Assembly (NCBI GenBank): GCA_017464815.1
Contig: JAFTYI010000043.1
Location: 1 to 33,536, forward strand
Direction of reading: 5' to 3'
DNA: 33,536 nt
Source of the DNA: Bacteroidaceae bacterium
Lineage (GTDB): Bacteria > Bacteroidota > Bacteroidia > Bacteroidales > Bacteroidaceae
Shown here: one piece after another, positions 25,280 through 33,075 of the stretch
Layout of the letters: every line of letters begins with the position of its first letter
Position numbering within the stretch: position 1 is the first letter of the stretch
Notes under the pieces: model-generated
Told to the model about the DNA's origin: nothing
Database searches by the model: none
The model's input: the letters and a program-made list of their open reading frames with translations, nothing else
Position numbers and translations under genes: made by a program

Positions 25280-26212
25280 ATGGCTATAGAACCGAACAGA
25301 TGGGGAATCATTTACAATCCCAAGGCCGGCACCCGCAAGGTGCAGAAGCGTTGGGACGACATTCGTGGCTACATCGAGTCGCTCGGTGTCCCTTTTGACT
25401 ACGTCCACTCCGAGGGCTACGGCTCGGTGGAGCGCTTGGCACGCACGTTGGCCAACAATGGCTACCGCACCATTGTGGTCGTTGGTGGCGATGGTGCCCT
25501 CAACGATGCCCTCAACGGCATACTCTCTTCCTCGGTCGAGCAGAAGACCGACATTGCCTTGGGTGTCATCCCCAATGGCATCGGCAACGACTTTGCCCGC
25601 TTCTGGGGCATCGAGTTCGACGACTACAAGCATGCGGTCGACACCATCGTGAACCGTCGCACCCGCCTGGTGGACGTCGGCTATTGCTCCTTCTACAATG
25701 GCGACAGACACGAGCGTCGCTACTTCCTCAATGCCGTCAACGTGGGGTTGGGTGCCCGGGTGGTCAACATCACCAATGCCACCCGCCGTTTCTGGGGGGC
25801 CAAGTTCCTCTCATTTCTGGCCTCCATGTTCCTGCTGCTGTTTGAGCGCAAGCAGTTCCGCACCCATCTGAAAATCAATGGCGAGCACATCCGTGGCCGT
25901 GTGATGGCCGTCTGTGTGGGCAGTGCGCGTGGATATGGGCTCACCCCCAACGCAGTGCCCTACAATGGTTGGCTCGATGTCTCCGTCATTTATCGCCCCG
26001 AGTTGCTGCAACTCTTCTCCGGCCTGTGGATGCTGCTGCAAGGCCGCATCCTGAACCACAAGATGGTGAAGCCCTACCGCACCCGCAAGGTGAAAATCCT
26101 CCGTGCCCAGAATGCCATGGTCAGCCTCGATGGCCGCCGCATATTGCCGAAGGGATTCCCCCTCGAGGTGGGTGTGCTGCCCGAGAACATCAAGCTGATC
26201 ATACCGAAATAA
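25280..26212 (+). CDS. diacylglycerol/lipid kinase (YegS/DagK family)
   Basis: The 310-residue protein belongs to the diacylglycerol kinase catalytic-domain family, which phosphorylates lipids such as diacylglycerol or sphingoid bases. IIYNPKAGTRKVQKRW (about 10-25) is the nucleotide-binding opening, and VVVGGDGALNDALNGI (about 71-86) carries the GGDG motif. GVIPNGIGNDFARFWGI follows, and the C-terminal lobe contains VGSARGYGLTPNA. The exact lipid substrate is unknown. kdsA begins 32 bases after its stop, so the two are likely co-transcribed, both acting in envelope lipid metabolism. Confidence 0.88.
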   Translation: MAIEPNRWGIIYNPKAGTRKVQKRWDDIRGYIESLGVPFDYVHSEGYGSVERLARTLANNGYRTIVVVGGDGALNDALNGILSSSVEQKTDIALGVIPNGIGNDFARFWGIEFDDYKHAVDTIVNRRTRLVDVGYCSFYNGDRHERRYFLNAVNVGLGARVVNITNATRRFWGAKFLSFLASMFLLLFERKQFRTHLKINGEHIRGRVMAVCVGSARGYGLTPNAVPYNGWLDVSVIYRPELLQLFSGLWMLLQGRILNHKMVKPYRTRKVKILRAQNAMVSLDGRRILPKGFPLEVGVLPENIKLIIPK

Positions 26213-26244
26213 CACCGAAAAAAAAAGAAAGAATCATTCCCATT

Positions 26245-27045
26245 ATGACTATCAAGAATCTGACATCAACCGATAATTTCTTCCTGTTGGCCGGCCCTTG
26301 CGTTATCGAGGGCGAAGCGATGGCCATGCGCATAGCCGAACATGTGGTCAAGGTCACTGAGCGGTTACAGATACCCTACGTCTTCAAAGGCTCCTACCGC
26401 AAGGCCAACCGTTCGCGCCTCGACTCCTTCACGGGCATTGGCGACGAGCAGGCGCTGAAGATACTGGCCAAGGTGCGCGCCACCTTTGGCATTCCCGTTG
26501 TGACCGACATCCACACAGCCGACGAGGCCGCCATGGCCGCCGGGTATGTCGATGTCCTTCAGATTCCCGCCTTCCTCTGCCGTCAGACCGACCTGTTGGT
26601 GGCTGCTGCCCGCACGGGCAAGACGGTCAACATCAAGAAGGGCCAGTTCCTCTCGGCCGGTGCCATGCGCTTTGCCGCCGACAAGGTGGTGGAGGCCGGC
26701 AACCCGAATGTGATGCTCACCGAGCGCGGCACCACCTTTGGCTATCAGGACCTCGTGGTCGATTACCGCGGCATCCCCGAGATGCGCTCCTTCGGTTTTC
26801 CCGTCGTGCTCGACGTCACCCACTCGTTGCAGCAGCCCAACCAGACCTCAGGCGTCACCGGTGGAATGCCCCGGCTTATCGAAACCATTGCCAAGGCCGG
26901 CATCGCCGTTGGAGCCGACGGCATCTTCATCGAGACCCACGAAGACCCCTCCGTGGCCAAGAGCGACGGTGCCAACATGCTCCGTCTCGACCTCCTCGAA
27001 GGGCTGCTGGAGCGCCTTGTCCGCATCCGTCAGGCGGTGAGGTGA
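26245..27045 (+). CDS. kdsA: 3-deoxy-8-phosphooctulonate (KDO-8-phosphate) synthase
   Basis: The 266-residue enzyme condenses phosphoenolpyruvate with arabinose 5-phosphate, the first step to the KDO of lipopolysaccharide. Key segments are FLLAGPCVIEGEAMAMR (about residues 13-29), VFKGSYRKANRSR, IKKGQFLSAGAM, ERGTTFGYQDLVVDYR and FIETHEDPSVAKSDGAN. The cysteine in AGPCVIE, where the E. coli type has Asn, points to the metal-dependent class. The start ATG 26245 gives the family length; the frame extending upstream to 25969 lies over the lipid kinase gene and is not real. Confidence 0.96.
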   Translation: MTIKNLTSTDNFFLLAGPCVIEGEAMAMRIAEHVVKVTERLQIPYVFKGSYRKANRSRLDSFTGIGDEQALKILAKVRATFGIPVVTDIHTADEAAMAAGYVDVLQIPAFLCRQTDLLVAAARTGKTVNIKKGQFLSAGAMRFAADKVVEAGNPNVMLTERGTTFGYQDLVVDYRGIPEMRSFGFPVVLDVTHSLQQPNQTSGVTGGMPRLIETIAKAGIAVGADGIFIETHEDPSVAKSDGANMLRLDLLEGLLERLVRIRQAVR

Positions 27046-27126
27046 AAAAAGCGTGAGAACAATATATGCAGATAAGAGAACTTTATGAAATTCTTTTTTA
27101 TATAGATAAGACCCTTTTAGTGTTAT

Positions 27127-27212
27127 TAGGCACGGATTTCACGGAATTCACGGATTATTTACGCACATACCAAGGCATAAAGTCCGTGTTAGTCCGTGTA
27201 ATCCGTGCCTGA
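27127..27212. repeat. palindromic ATCCGTG-type repeat
   Basis: AGGCACGGATTTCACGGAAT on the left and TCCGTGTAATCCGTGCCT on the right form an 86-bp imperfect palindrome with further CACGGATT/AGTCCGTG pairs inside. The gene-free stretch 27046-27597 otherwise holds only a possible gene remnant and the promoter repeats of the next gene. Confidence 0.8.
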
Positions 27213-27335
27213 ATTTTTATACTGAATAACAAAAGCAAGAATAGATATGTTAGCTTTTCCCTTAAATACTCGTATATAAATCAAAACCCCCGCAACAGCA
27301 GGTCAAGGCGTACAGGTGGATATTACCGATGGTAG

Positions 27336-27440
27336 TATAGATACCGATTCTACCTCGATGATGTGTTGAGAGTTCCCGAAGTCACCGTCAACGACTGGAT
27401 CGAAACAGACGTAGACGGTGGTGAAGCGGAAGAGCAATAG
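27336..27440 (+). pseudogene. possible 3' remnant of a fimbrillin-like gene
   Basis: A 34-codon frame with no start ends at TAG 27440 and reads ...FYLDDVLRVPEVTVNDWIE followed by TDVDGGEAEEQ. The VTVNDWIExDVDGGEAE ending resembles the C-termini of Bacteroidales fimbrillin-type adhesins. Another frame just upstream (VQVDITDGSIDTDSTS) could be the same gene after a frameshift. The evidence is thin; this may be chance coding potential. Confidence 0.3.
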
Positions 27441-27524
27441 CCTATAGGGGTGTCCCTTGTGGCAAAGCGTTCCTTGACATACTGATACAGACGAAAGAAA
27501 AGAGTGGGGAATTGAGCATTTTGC

Positions 27525-27577
27525 TTGCCACTTTTGAGTATTTTGTTTGCTACTTTTGAGTATTTTGTGTATCTTTG
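27525..27577 (+). promoter_or_regulatory. duplicated promoter repeats of the AAA ATPase gene
   Basis: A 22-bp unit TTGCYACTTTTGAGTATTTT+GT occurs twice in a row (27525-27546 and 27547-27568, one base different), followed by TATCTTTG at 27570-27577. The second unit holds a TACTTTTG box (27551-27558), and TTTG 27546-27549 stands 20 bases before the last box. The result is two overlapping consensus-like promoters 20-30 bases before the ATG. Confidence 0.7.
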
Positions 27578-27597
27578 CACCAAAATATCAGTGAGTT

Positions 27598-28788
27598 ATG
27601 TTCAGAAGGAAGCAATTCGATGATTTGAAAGAGCGGATAGACGAGCCTCGCAATAAGATACAGGTTATCTCTGGACCGCGACAGGTTGGGAAATCCACTT
27701 TGGTGAAGCAGGTATTGCGAGAGGTGACCATTCCGCACCTGTTGCTGTCGGCTGACAATGTGCAACCGAGTAACACGGCTTGGATTGGCGAGATGTGGAA
27801 CACCGCTCGTTCGCGCATGAAAATGCAGCGGGCAGACGAGTACCTGTTGGTTATCGACGAGGTACACAAGATAGACAACTGGAGTGAAGCGGTGAAAAAG
27901 GAATGGGATGCTGACACATTTGCCGATGTGAACATCAAGGTGGTGCTGCTCGGTTCGTCGCGCTTGCTGCTCAAGGACGGACTTACCGAGTCACTTGCCG
28001 GTCGTTACGAACTGATACGTATGCCTCACTGGAGCTACAGCGAGATGAACGAGGCTTTCGGCATCGACATCGACCGTTATATCTTTTTCGGCGGCTACCC
28101 CGGTGGTGTCAACTTTATGAAGAGCGAAGCACGCTGGCGGCGCTATGTGAAGGACAGCATCATTGCACCTGCCATCGAGCGGGACATTCTGATGACCAAA
28201 TTCGTGTATAAGCCCGAACTGATGCGCCAATTGTTTGAAGTGGGATGCTCCTACTCGGGCGAAGAAATCTCGCTCACCAAACTGCTCGGGCAGTTGCAGG
28301 ACGTCGGTAATGTGACCACTTTGGCCAATTACTTGACCACGCTCGATGAGTCGCGCCTGCTGTGCGGTATGCACAAGTATGCTGCCGACACTGCCCGCAA
28401 GTACAACTCCATTCCTAAGATGATGGTCTATAATACGGCATTGCTCAGTGCGCTGTCCGGTACCACCTTTGCCAAGGCCTTCACCACACCCAAGGTATGG
28501 GGACGATGGGTGGAGACGGCTGTCGGTGCCCACCTGCTCAATATGGCTGACGAGTTGGATTTCCGTCTCTACTATTGGCGTGAGCGCAACAATGAGGTTG
28601 ACTTCATCATAGAATACAACCGCCGCTGCATAGCCATTGAGGTGAAGAGCGGTCGGCGCACTACGAACAACGGGATGAAGACCTTTTCAGAGCGATTCGC
28701 TCCGCTGCACACTTTGGTGGTCGGTTCGGGAGGCATACCGATAGAAGAGTTCCTCTCTGCCGACCTGGAACCCCTCTTAGAGGAATAG
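27598..28788 (+). CDS. AAA ATPase with C-terminal DUF4143 domain
   Basis: The 396-residue protein has an AAA_14 ATPase domain with Walker A ISGPRQVGKSTLVKQ (about 24-38) and Walker B YLLVIDEVHKID (about 83-94). The C-terminal DUF4143 part includes FRLYYWRERNNEVDFIIEYN and CIAIEVKSGRR (about 320-360), which has the E-V-D...E-V-K pattern of a PD-(D/E)XK nuclease-like fold. Bacteroidales carry many copies of such stand-alone genes; their role is not established. The gene is monocistronic, with repeated promoter elements in front and an intrinsic terminator behind. Confidence 0.9.
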   Translation: MFRRKQFDDLKERIDEPRNKIQVISGPRQVGKSTLVKQVLREVTIPHLLLSADNVQPSNTAWIGEMWNTARSRMKMQRADEYLLVIDEVHKIDNWSEAVKKEWDADTFADVNIKVVLLGSSRLLLKDGLTESLAGRYELIRMPHWSYSEMNEAFGIDIDRYIFFGGYPGGVNFMKSEARWRRYVKDSIIAPAIERDILMTKFVYKPELMRQLFEVGCSYSGEEISLTKLLGQLQDVGNVTTLANYLTTLDESRLLCGMHKYAADTARKYNSIPKMMVYNTALLSALSGTTFAKAFTTPKVWGRWVETAVGAHLLNMADELDFRLYYWRERNNEVDFIIEYNRRCIAIEVKSGRRTTNNGMKTFSERFAPLHTLVVGSGGIPIEEFLSADLEPLLEE

Positions 28789-28816
28789 TATTGTTCTCCC
28801 CCCTCTCTCTTCTTTC

Positions 28817-28856
28817 GTCCCGACAGGTTTCTCCCTGTTCGGGACGTTTTCGTTTT
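28817..28856 (+). terminator. intrinsic terminator of the AAA ATPase gene
   Basis: GTCCCGACAGG (28817-28827) pairs with CCTGTTCGGGAC (28834-28845) with one bulged base, followed by GTTTTCGTTTT. It lies about 30 bases after the stop. Confidence 0.85.
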
Positions 28857-28951
28857 GTACCGGTATTAAATTAGAGAACAGATGACAGAGAACAGATGAC
28901 AAGAGAATAATATATAAAAGATTAATGAGCACCGTCCCTCCCTGTCGAAGG

Positions 28952-29092
28952 TGTGTCAAAATGCACTCATTTCATTTTTCAGACGCGGATGACGCGGATG
29001 ACGCGGATTCTTTTTTAAACTATGGCTGTTGGCGATGGCCATAGCCATAGTAGCGAAATGAATCGCTATAGTTAATTTATACGCGTTATCCG
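28952..29092. repeat. composite repeat upstream of the toxin-antitoxin pair
   Basis: TGTGTCAAAATGCACTCATT with CAGACGCGGATGACGCGG opens the block and recurs at 33344-33390. The part 29012-29092 (ATGGCTGTTGGCGATGGCCA, then TAGCCATAGTAGCGAA and TTATCCGC) recurs in the same orientation at 29755-29838 after the toxin gene. ACTATGGC and GCCATAGT within it are inverted. The remainder of 28857-29179 shows no gene. Confidence 0.85.
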
Positions 29093-29179
29093 CATCTTCT
29101 GTGGTCCATCAAGTTTCATAAAATAAATGCACAGAAGCTTGCGCATGTCATAAAAATATTGTTTCTTTGCAACCATAAA

Positions 29180-29392
29180 ATGTCTCTAACAATGGATGGA
29201 AAAGGGAAAATATATGAAATGCCAGAGGCGGAGCCGATGATTGCAGCAGAACCAATGGCGGCCTACATGGGTGGACATCAGGCGACCCCGTTATCCCCTG
29301 TGTGCGATGTACGTAGCGATGTGGAGCGTGCCATTACGGGGGAAATGTTGTTGTCCAGACTGCGCCCCCGCATTAAAACCCTATTTGAATGA
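29180..29392 (+). CDS. putative antitoxin paired with a ParE/RelE-type toxin
   Basis: The 70-residue protein is not a family I recognise. It has a short variable N-terminus (MSLTMDGKGKIYEMPEAEPM), a middle GGHQATPLSPVCDVRSDVER and a basic helical end (GEMLLSRLRPRIKTLFE). The toxin gene starts in its stop codon (ATGA), the usual layout of type II toxin-antitoxin operons. The antitoxin call rests on that position only. I chose ATG 29180 over a TTG at 29159. Confidence 0.55.
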   Translation: MSLTMDGKGKIYEMPEAEPMIAAEPMAAYMGGHQATPLSPVCDVRSDVERAITGEMLLSRLRPRIKTLFE

Positions 29393-29709
29393 ATGTCCTT
29401 TTTGCTCCCGAAGTAGAGGATGACCTCTATGCTCTTGTTAGTGTGTTAGTGGAAAAGGGATACTTGGGCACGTATGAATTTGCTGTTTCGTATGTCGAGG
29501 ATTTGGTGAATGATGTGGTGCACAATATCAATGTCAAGTTAAAGCGGAATGCTCCCATTCATTTTTGTCGGTATGGTCAGGAGTTGAGATACATCACCTA
29601 TCAGCGCAATGCCCGCACTACATGGTATATTTTCTTTGAAACGTTGCCGGATTGTTATTTGGTGACACACATTACCAACAATCATGTGGCCGGACATTGG
29701 ATGTCGTAG
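29389..29709 (+). CDS. ParE/RelE-superfamily toxin-like protein
   Basis: The 106-residue protein begins VLFAPEVEDDLYALVSVLVE, the two-helix opening of ParE/RelE toxins. It continues with strand pairs YITYQRNARTTWYIFFETLP and CYLVTHITNNHVAGHWM, the beta sheet and C-terminal segment of that fold. Whether it targets mRNA at the ribosome or DNA gyrase cannot be told. It is translationally coupled to the small gene before it, and the pair is bracketed by two copies of an 80-bp repeat. Confidence 0.75.
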   Translation: MNVLFAPEVEDDLYALVSVLVEKGYLGTYEFAVSYVEDLVNDVVHNINVKLKRNAPIHFCRYGQELRYITYQRNARTTWYIFFETLPDCYLVTHITNNHVAGHWMS

Positions 29710-29754
29710 GTGAATTCTAAAAATTATTATTACTGTTTAGCGGGCACTAATATT

Positions 29755-29878
29755 TTTTTATAAACGATGGCTGTTGGCGATGGCCATAGCCATAGTAGCG
29801 AAGCAATCGCCATAGTTAATTTATCCGCGTTATCCGCGGAGTTCCCTTGAGCAAAGCGAAAAATCCGCGCCTGAAAAG
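29755..29878. repeat. downstream copy of the repeat flanking the toxin-antitoxin pair
   Basis: 29755-29838 repeats 29012-29092 in direct orientation (ATGGCTGTTGGCGATGGCCA and following). 29843-29874 repeats the tail of the element at 24141-24172 (GTTCCCTTGAGYAAAGCGAA, then AAATCCGYGCCT). Confidence 0.85.
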
Positions 29879-29889
29879 TCAGATATGAC

Positions 29890-32004
29890 TCACCCTCTCC
29901 CCGCCATTCTGCGTGCCGCCTCGATGTGTTCGCTGTCCAGCCGGATGACGAGGTAGCCGCGGCGGCCGGCGTGGCGCACGGCGGTGTAGCCCGCCTCCTT
30001 CATGATGCGCCCGATGTGGTGCAGGGCAGGCGGAGTCTTCAGTGCGTAGCTGATGTGGGCCACGATGTCCGCCGTGGTGAGGAACACCGCCGGCTCACCG
30101 GGGATGGGCACGCGGTAGTGCGTGTGGATGAGGTCGTACAGCAGGTCGGGCACCTCAAAGCGGTTGTTGTGGCGGTTCAGCCGGTCGTTCTCCTCCCCCT
30201 CGAACCAGTAGGGGAACCCCTCGCGCCACAGGTGCAGTGCCTGGGCATACATCCCTTCGTAGGGCAGCGTGTGGCTGTGGGGGTTGTCAATCCGTTCGAT
30301 CTCGAAGGGGAGCCAGCGTCGTTCGCCACTGGGGTCGTTCAGGAACTGGATGTTGTTGCTCGTGCCACAGAACGAGGCGATGTGCAACCGCTCCTCCTTG
30401 TAGCGGGCATAGGCAGGCCGCTCGTTGATGGTCTTGTCCGTCGTCAGCGCCTTCAGCTGGTTCAGCTCGCTCGGGCGCAGCACCTCCAGCTCCTCCAGAC
30501 AGATGAGGGCAAACTCCGCCAGCGACAGCTTGTCGTCCTTGTCGAAGTGGCGGCTGTCCGTCTTGATGCGGAAGTAGCTGCGCAGCTCGGGCGGCAACAG
30601 GCGGCCCAACCACGTCGTCTTGTAGGTGCCCTGCTTGCCCACCAACACCAGGATTTCCTCGTTCACCTTGTCGGGGTCAAACAGTCCCGCCACCAGGGCC
30701 ACTATCCACTTGCGGAAGGCCCATTCGAAGGTGATGTCGTCGGGGATGTCCGGGTCGGGCACGGTGGTGACCGTTGCCGCCACCTGTCCGATGTAGTCGG
30801 TCACCCCGTCCCAGGCGGGCAGGCTTGAGAAGTACAGCTCAAAGGGGTTGAAGGCGGATGCAAACTCCGACATCAGCAGCTGGTGCACATCCTGCACGCG
30901 CACAATCTTGAACCGCGTGGCCAGCCCCTTCCACAACGTGTGGATAAAGCGGTTGTCGATGGGGGAGAAGGGGAGATCTGCCCCAACCATCCTCCATTCC
31001 CCCTTTCCCGTAATCACATTGTAGCGGAACTCCGCCTGCTCGCGCAGGTACTGCTCCATCTCCGCCATGGTGGGGTAGGTGGGCCGGTCGTCTTCGTCGT
31101 CGCCCGTGCGCAGCTTCTTCCGTGGCAGGCGGCGGGTGTGGAACTCGTCGGTGTGGGTGTAGCACGAGCGCAGGATGGCGGGCACGTCGCCGGCGTAGTC
31201 GCTGAACTCCTCCACGGCCCACTCCGTCAGCGCCTCCAGCTCCACGCCATAGAGGTTCATCAGGTAGCCCATGCGGCTGATGTACTCGTTGTGGTGACCG
31301 GGTTTGTAGGCGATGCCCGCCTCCTCCAGCTCCGCTTTCACGACGGGGAGGGCACGGGTGAGGGGGACCTTTTCAATGCTTTTCCGCTTCTTTGTTTGTG
31401 GCAGGCTCACTTCAAAGGGGGTGGCGTCGGGATTGTAATATGCGTCGGGGTCGTGAGCCAGCCCGCACAGGCGGGTCGGATTCTTGCACTGGCGGTCGGT
31501 CTCTGCCCCCAACAGGAGGGAGTAGTGGTCATTTCCTGCCTTGAATGCAGCCTCGTAGCGCATCATGTTCGCTTTGTCCGTCGGCCGTTCCTCATTCATG
31601 GTTTCTCCTTCGGGCAATATCCAACGGTACAGGATGCGCACGCCCCTTCCGCTGATGGTGACGTAGGCCAGCAGGGTGTGTACGTCGCTTCGCACCTTCT
31701 CCATCAAGGCAGGAATATCCCCCTCCTCCACGTGGTCGATGTCCACCAGCGACAGGCCCGTCCATCCCACGATGTGCTCACGCCGCTTTCCCCCGTCGAA
31801 GCGCACGGCCACGGCAATGCAGGGCGAGGCGCTTTTCAGTGATGTGGAGGCCTTTGGATCGCCATTCTGTTTAAGGGCGATGCGGTGTTGGCGGGTGCGG
31901 TAGCACAACTTTTCGTCGTTCCGAATAATTTCAACCACCTGTTCCATTGTCATGCGGTTGGGGTGGCATTCCATGTAACCGTTGAATAATTGCAACTCGT
32001 TCAT
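29890..32004 (-). CDS. VirE/VapE-like primase-helicase-type protein (BT4734-like N-terminus)
   Basis: The 704-residue protein joins an N-terminal BT4734/VirE-N domain (about 55-190, with VGWTGLSLVDIDHVEEGDIP and AYVTISGRGVRILYRW) to a VapE-type P-loop ATPase. Walker A is LVGKQGTYKTTWLGRLLP (about 450-467), Walker B is ALICLEELEVL (about 499-509), and FCGTSNNIQFLNDPSGERRW is the sensor/arginine region. A winged-helix-like tail (LTTADIVAHISYALKTPPAL onward) ends the protein. VapE proteins serve replication in phages and phage satellites; here the role is inferred. GC content is high and the gene stands alone, divergent from a small HTH-like gene. Confidence 0.88.
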   Translation of the reverse strand: MNELQLFNGYMECHPNRMTMEQVVEIIRNDEKLCYRTRQHRIALKQNGDPKASTSLKSASPCIAVAVRFDGGKRREHIVGWTGLSLVDIDHVEEGDIPALMEKVRSDVHTLLAYVTISGRGVRILYRWILPEGETMNEERPTDKANMMRYEAAFKAGNDHYSLLLGAETDRQCKNPTRLCGLAHDPDAYYNPDATPFEVSLPQTKKRKSIEKVPLTRALPVVKAELEEAGIAYKPGHHNEYISRMGYLMNLYGVELEALTEWAVEEFSDYAGDVPAILRSCYTHTDEFHTRRLPRKKLRTGDDEDDRPTYPTMAEMEQYLREQAEFRYNVITGKGEWRMVGADLPFSPIDNRFIHTLWKGLATRFKIVRVQDVHQLLMSEFASAFNPFELYFSSLPAWDGVTDYIGQVAATVTTVPDPDIPDDITFEWAFRKWIVALVAGLFDPDKVNEEILVLVGKQGTYKTTWLGRLLPPELRSYFRIKTDSRHFDKDDKLSLAEFALICLEELEVLRPSELNQLKALTTDKTINERPAYARYKEERLHIASFCGTSNNIQFLNDPSGERRWLPFEIERIDNPHSHTLPYEGMYAQALHLWREGFPYWFEGEENDRLNRHNNRFEVPDLLYDLIHTHYRVPIPGEPAVFLTTADIVAHISYALKTPPALHHIGRIMKEAGYTAVRHAGRRGYLVIRLDSEHIEAARRMAGRG

Positions 32005-32069
32005 TGTATCTGTTTTTTTTGGTTAATCGTTGCAAATGTCGGAAGAATTTATCTACTTTGCAAATTATT

Positions 32070-32090
32070 GTGTCACACATGAGTGACGCG
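32070..32090. promoter_or_regulatory. inverted repeat between divergent virE-like and HTH-like genes
   Basis: GTCAC-ACATGA-GTGAC (32072-32087) is a perfect 5-6-5 inverted repeat in the divergent intergenic region, placed like an operator. The binding protein is unknown; the adjacent HTH-like product is the obvious candidate. Confidence 0.4.
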
Positions 32091-32146
32091 TTTTTTAATC
32101 TTTTAACAAATAAAAACATGAAAAAGAACAAAAAAACTACCCAGAC

Positions 32147-32410
32147 TTGGGTTTGTGGGCGGATAAACTCCGTCTTGGTGTGAGAGTGAAACGAGGTAAA
32201 CATGGCGATGAAGGTGTCCTCCCCATTAAAAAACTCTGTAAAGAGATAGGCATGTCGGAGCGCATCTACCGCAAGTTGGTGGAGGGTGACAGTCCGAACT
32301 TGCGCAACTACCTGCGCATCATCTTCAAGTGCATCGACTACTATCCTTCAACCCGTCGCGAACAGCTGATGCTGGAACTGGCCTTCAGGCTGAGGCAGGA
32401 GTTTGAATAG
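32147..32410 (+). CDS. HTH-like small protein divergent from the VirE-like gene (start uncertain)
   Basis: This frame encodes VRVKRGKHGDEGVLPIKKLC followed by KEIGMSERIYRKLVEGDSPN and a helical tail ending LAFRLRQEFE. The segment LPIKKLCKEIGMSERIYRKL looks like a helix-turn-helix. No ATG opens the frame; the first candidate is TTG 32147. An ATG at 32118 with a lysine-rich start (MKKNKKTTQTWVCG) lies in another frame that ends at 32181, so a -1/+1 shift near 32130-32160 (A6 run, GGG) may have split the true gene. Function is unknown; position suggests a regulator of the island. Confidence 0.55.
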   Translation: MGLWADKLRLGVRVKRGKHGDEGVLPIKKLCKEIGMSERIYRKLVEGDSPNLRNYLRIIFKCIDYYPSTRREQLMLELAFRLRQEFE

Positions 32411-32419
32411 CGCCTGTCG

Positions 32420-32543
32420 TGCCGCCGAGCCGCCTATCGCGTGAAATAGGTTGTAACACGTGCGCACACATAAGTTAAAATCGTTTAACCTATGCATGCG
32501 CACGCGTTACAACCTTTTCGCGTATATAGGCGGCTCGGCGGCA
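32420..32543. repeat. 124-bp near-perfect palindrome between convergent genes
   Basis: Two 60-base arms separated by ATCG (32480-32483) pair along nearly their whole length. The outer 18 bases are perfect (TGCCGCCGAGCCGCCTAT), an internal loop of about 7 bases follows, then AGGTTGTAAC is perfect, and the inner 32 bases have only four non-pairs. All four are A-C or C-A on the plus strand, so they become G-U wobbles in a minus-strand RNA. It lies between the HTH-like gene and the amidase gene, whose ends it separates. Confidence 0.95.
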
Positions 32544-32554
32544 AGTTGGGTGTT

Positions 32555-33055
32555 TCACTCCCCCTCATTATACTCGCTCACTGCACTGAAGCAGGGGCAG
32601 GCCTTGCTGAGGTCAAGGTCGTTGTGTCCCACCACATCCGCTGTGGGATACATCTCTCGCAACTTGTTGATGAGCGCCACCAAGGCGGCTTTCTGCAGGA
32701 GTGTGCGCGTGTCGCAGGGTCGTCCCTCCTCGTCCAGTCCCCCTTCGTAGCAGATGCCGATGGAATGGGCGTTGTAGCCCTTGCAGTGGGCACCGACTTG
32801 CGACAATGGCCGCCCCGTCCAGATGGTGCCGTCCACGGTGATGTAGAAGTGGTAGCCGATGCAGTCGAACCCCCGCTGGCGGTGCCAACGGTCGATCTCC
32901 TCCACCGTCACGCGCTGGTGGGGCAAGGTGGCCGAGCAGTGGATGATGAGGAGGTTAATCCCCCTCAGAGCCCCCTCCGGCCCCTCCCCAAGGGGAGGGA
33001 GTGGATAGTTCTGCACATTGAAAACAGGGTCGTTAAGTGTTAGTTTTTTGAACAT
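32555..33055 (-). CDS. N-acetylmuramoyl-L-alanine amidase (Amidase_2)
   Basis: The 166-residue protein is a T7-lysozyme-like peptidoglycan amidase. The zinc ligands are visible: His in LLIIHCSATL (about 38), His in SQVGAHCKGYN and Cys in GHNDLDLSKACPCFSA near the C-terminus; GYHFYITVDGTIWTGRP lies between. There is no signal peptide, as in phage endolysins that depend on another factor for export. Residues about 18-32 (PLPPLGEGPEGALRG) are encoded by a C/G-rich palindromic insert (32958-33002) placed before the first strand. The start ATG 33055 was chosen because the longer frame runs into a repeat. The smalltalk gene lies upstream on the same strand. Confidence 0.9.
   Translation of the reverse strand: MFKKLTLNDPVFNVQNYPLPPLGEGPEGALRGINLLIIHCSATLPHQRVTVEEIDRWHRQRGFDCIGYHFYITVDGTIWTGRPLSQVGAHCKGYNAHSIGICYEGGLDEEGRPCDTRTLLQKAALVALINKLREMYPTADVVGHNDLDLSKACPCFSAVSEYNEGE
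32958..33002 (-). repeat. in-frame C/G-rich palindromic insert in the amidase gene
   Basis: On the minus strand CTCCCTCCCCTTGGGGAGGG is followed by GCCGGAGGGGGCTCTGAGG, a classic Bacteroidetes palindromic unit. It is translated as PLPPLGEGPEGALRG without breaking the frame. Confidence 0.7.
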
Positions 33056-33075
33056 AGTTATTCGGGTTTTTAATG

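Noticed and set aside
25969-26244. Upstream extension of kdsA
   Set aside because: It runs over the end of the lipid kinase gene in another frame with a proline/arginine-rich sequence; the family start is ATG 26245.
29926-31842. Two long plus-strand frames (300 and 319 codons) over the VirE-like gene
   Set aside because: Both are antisense to a protein with intact Walker and VapE motifs and show no recognisable domain.
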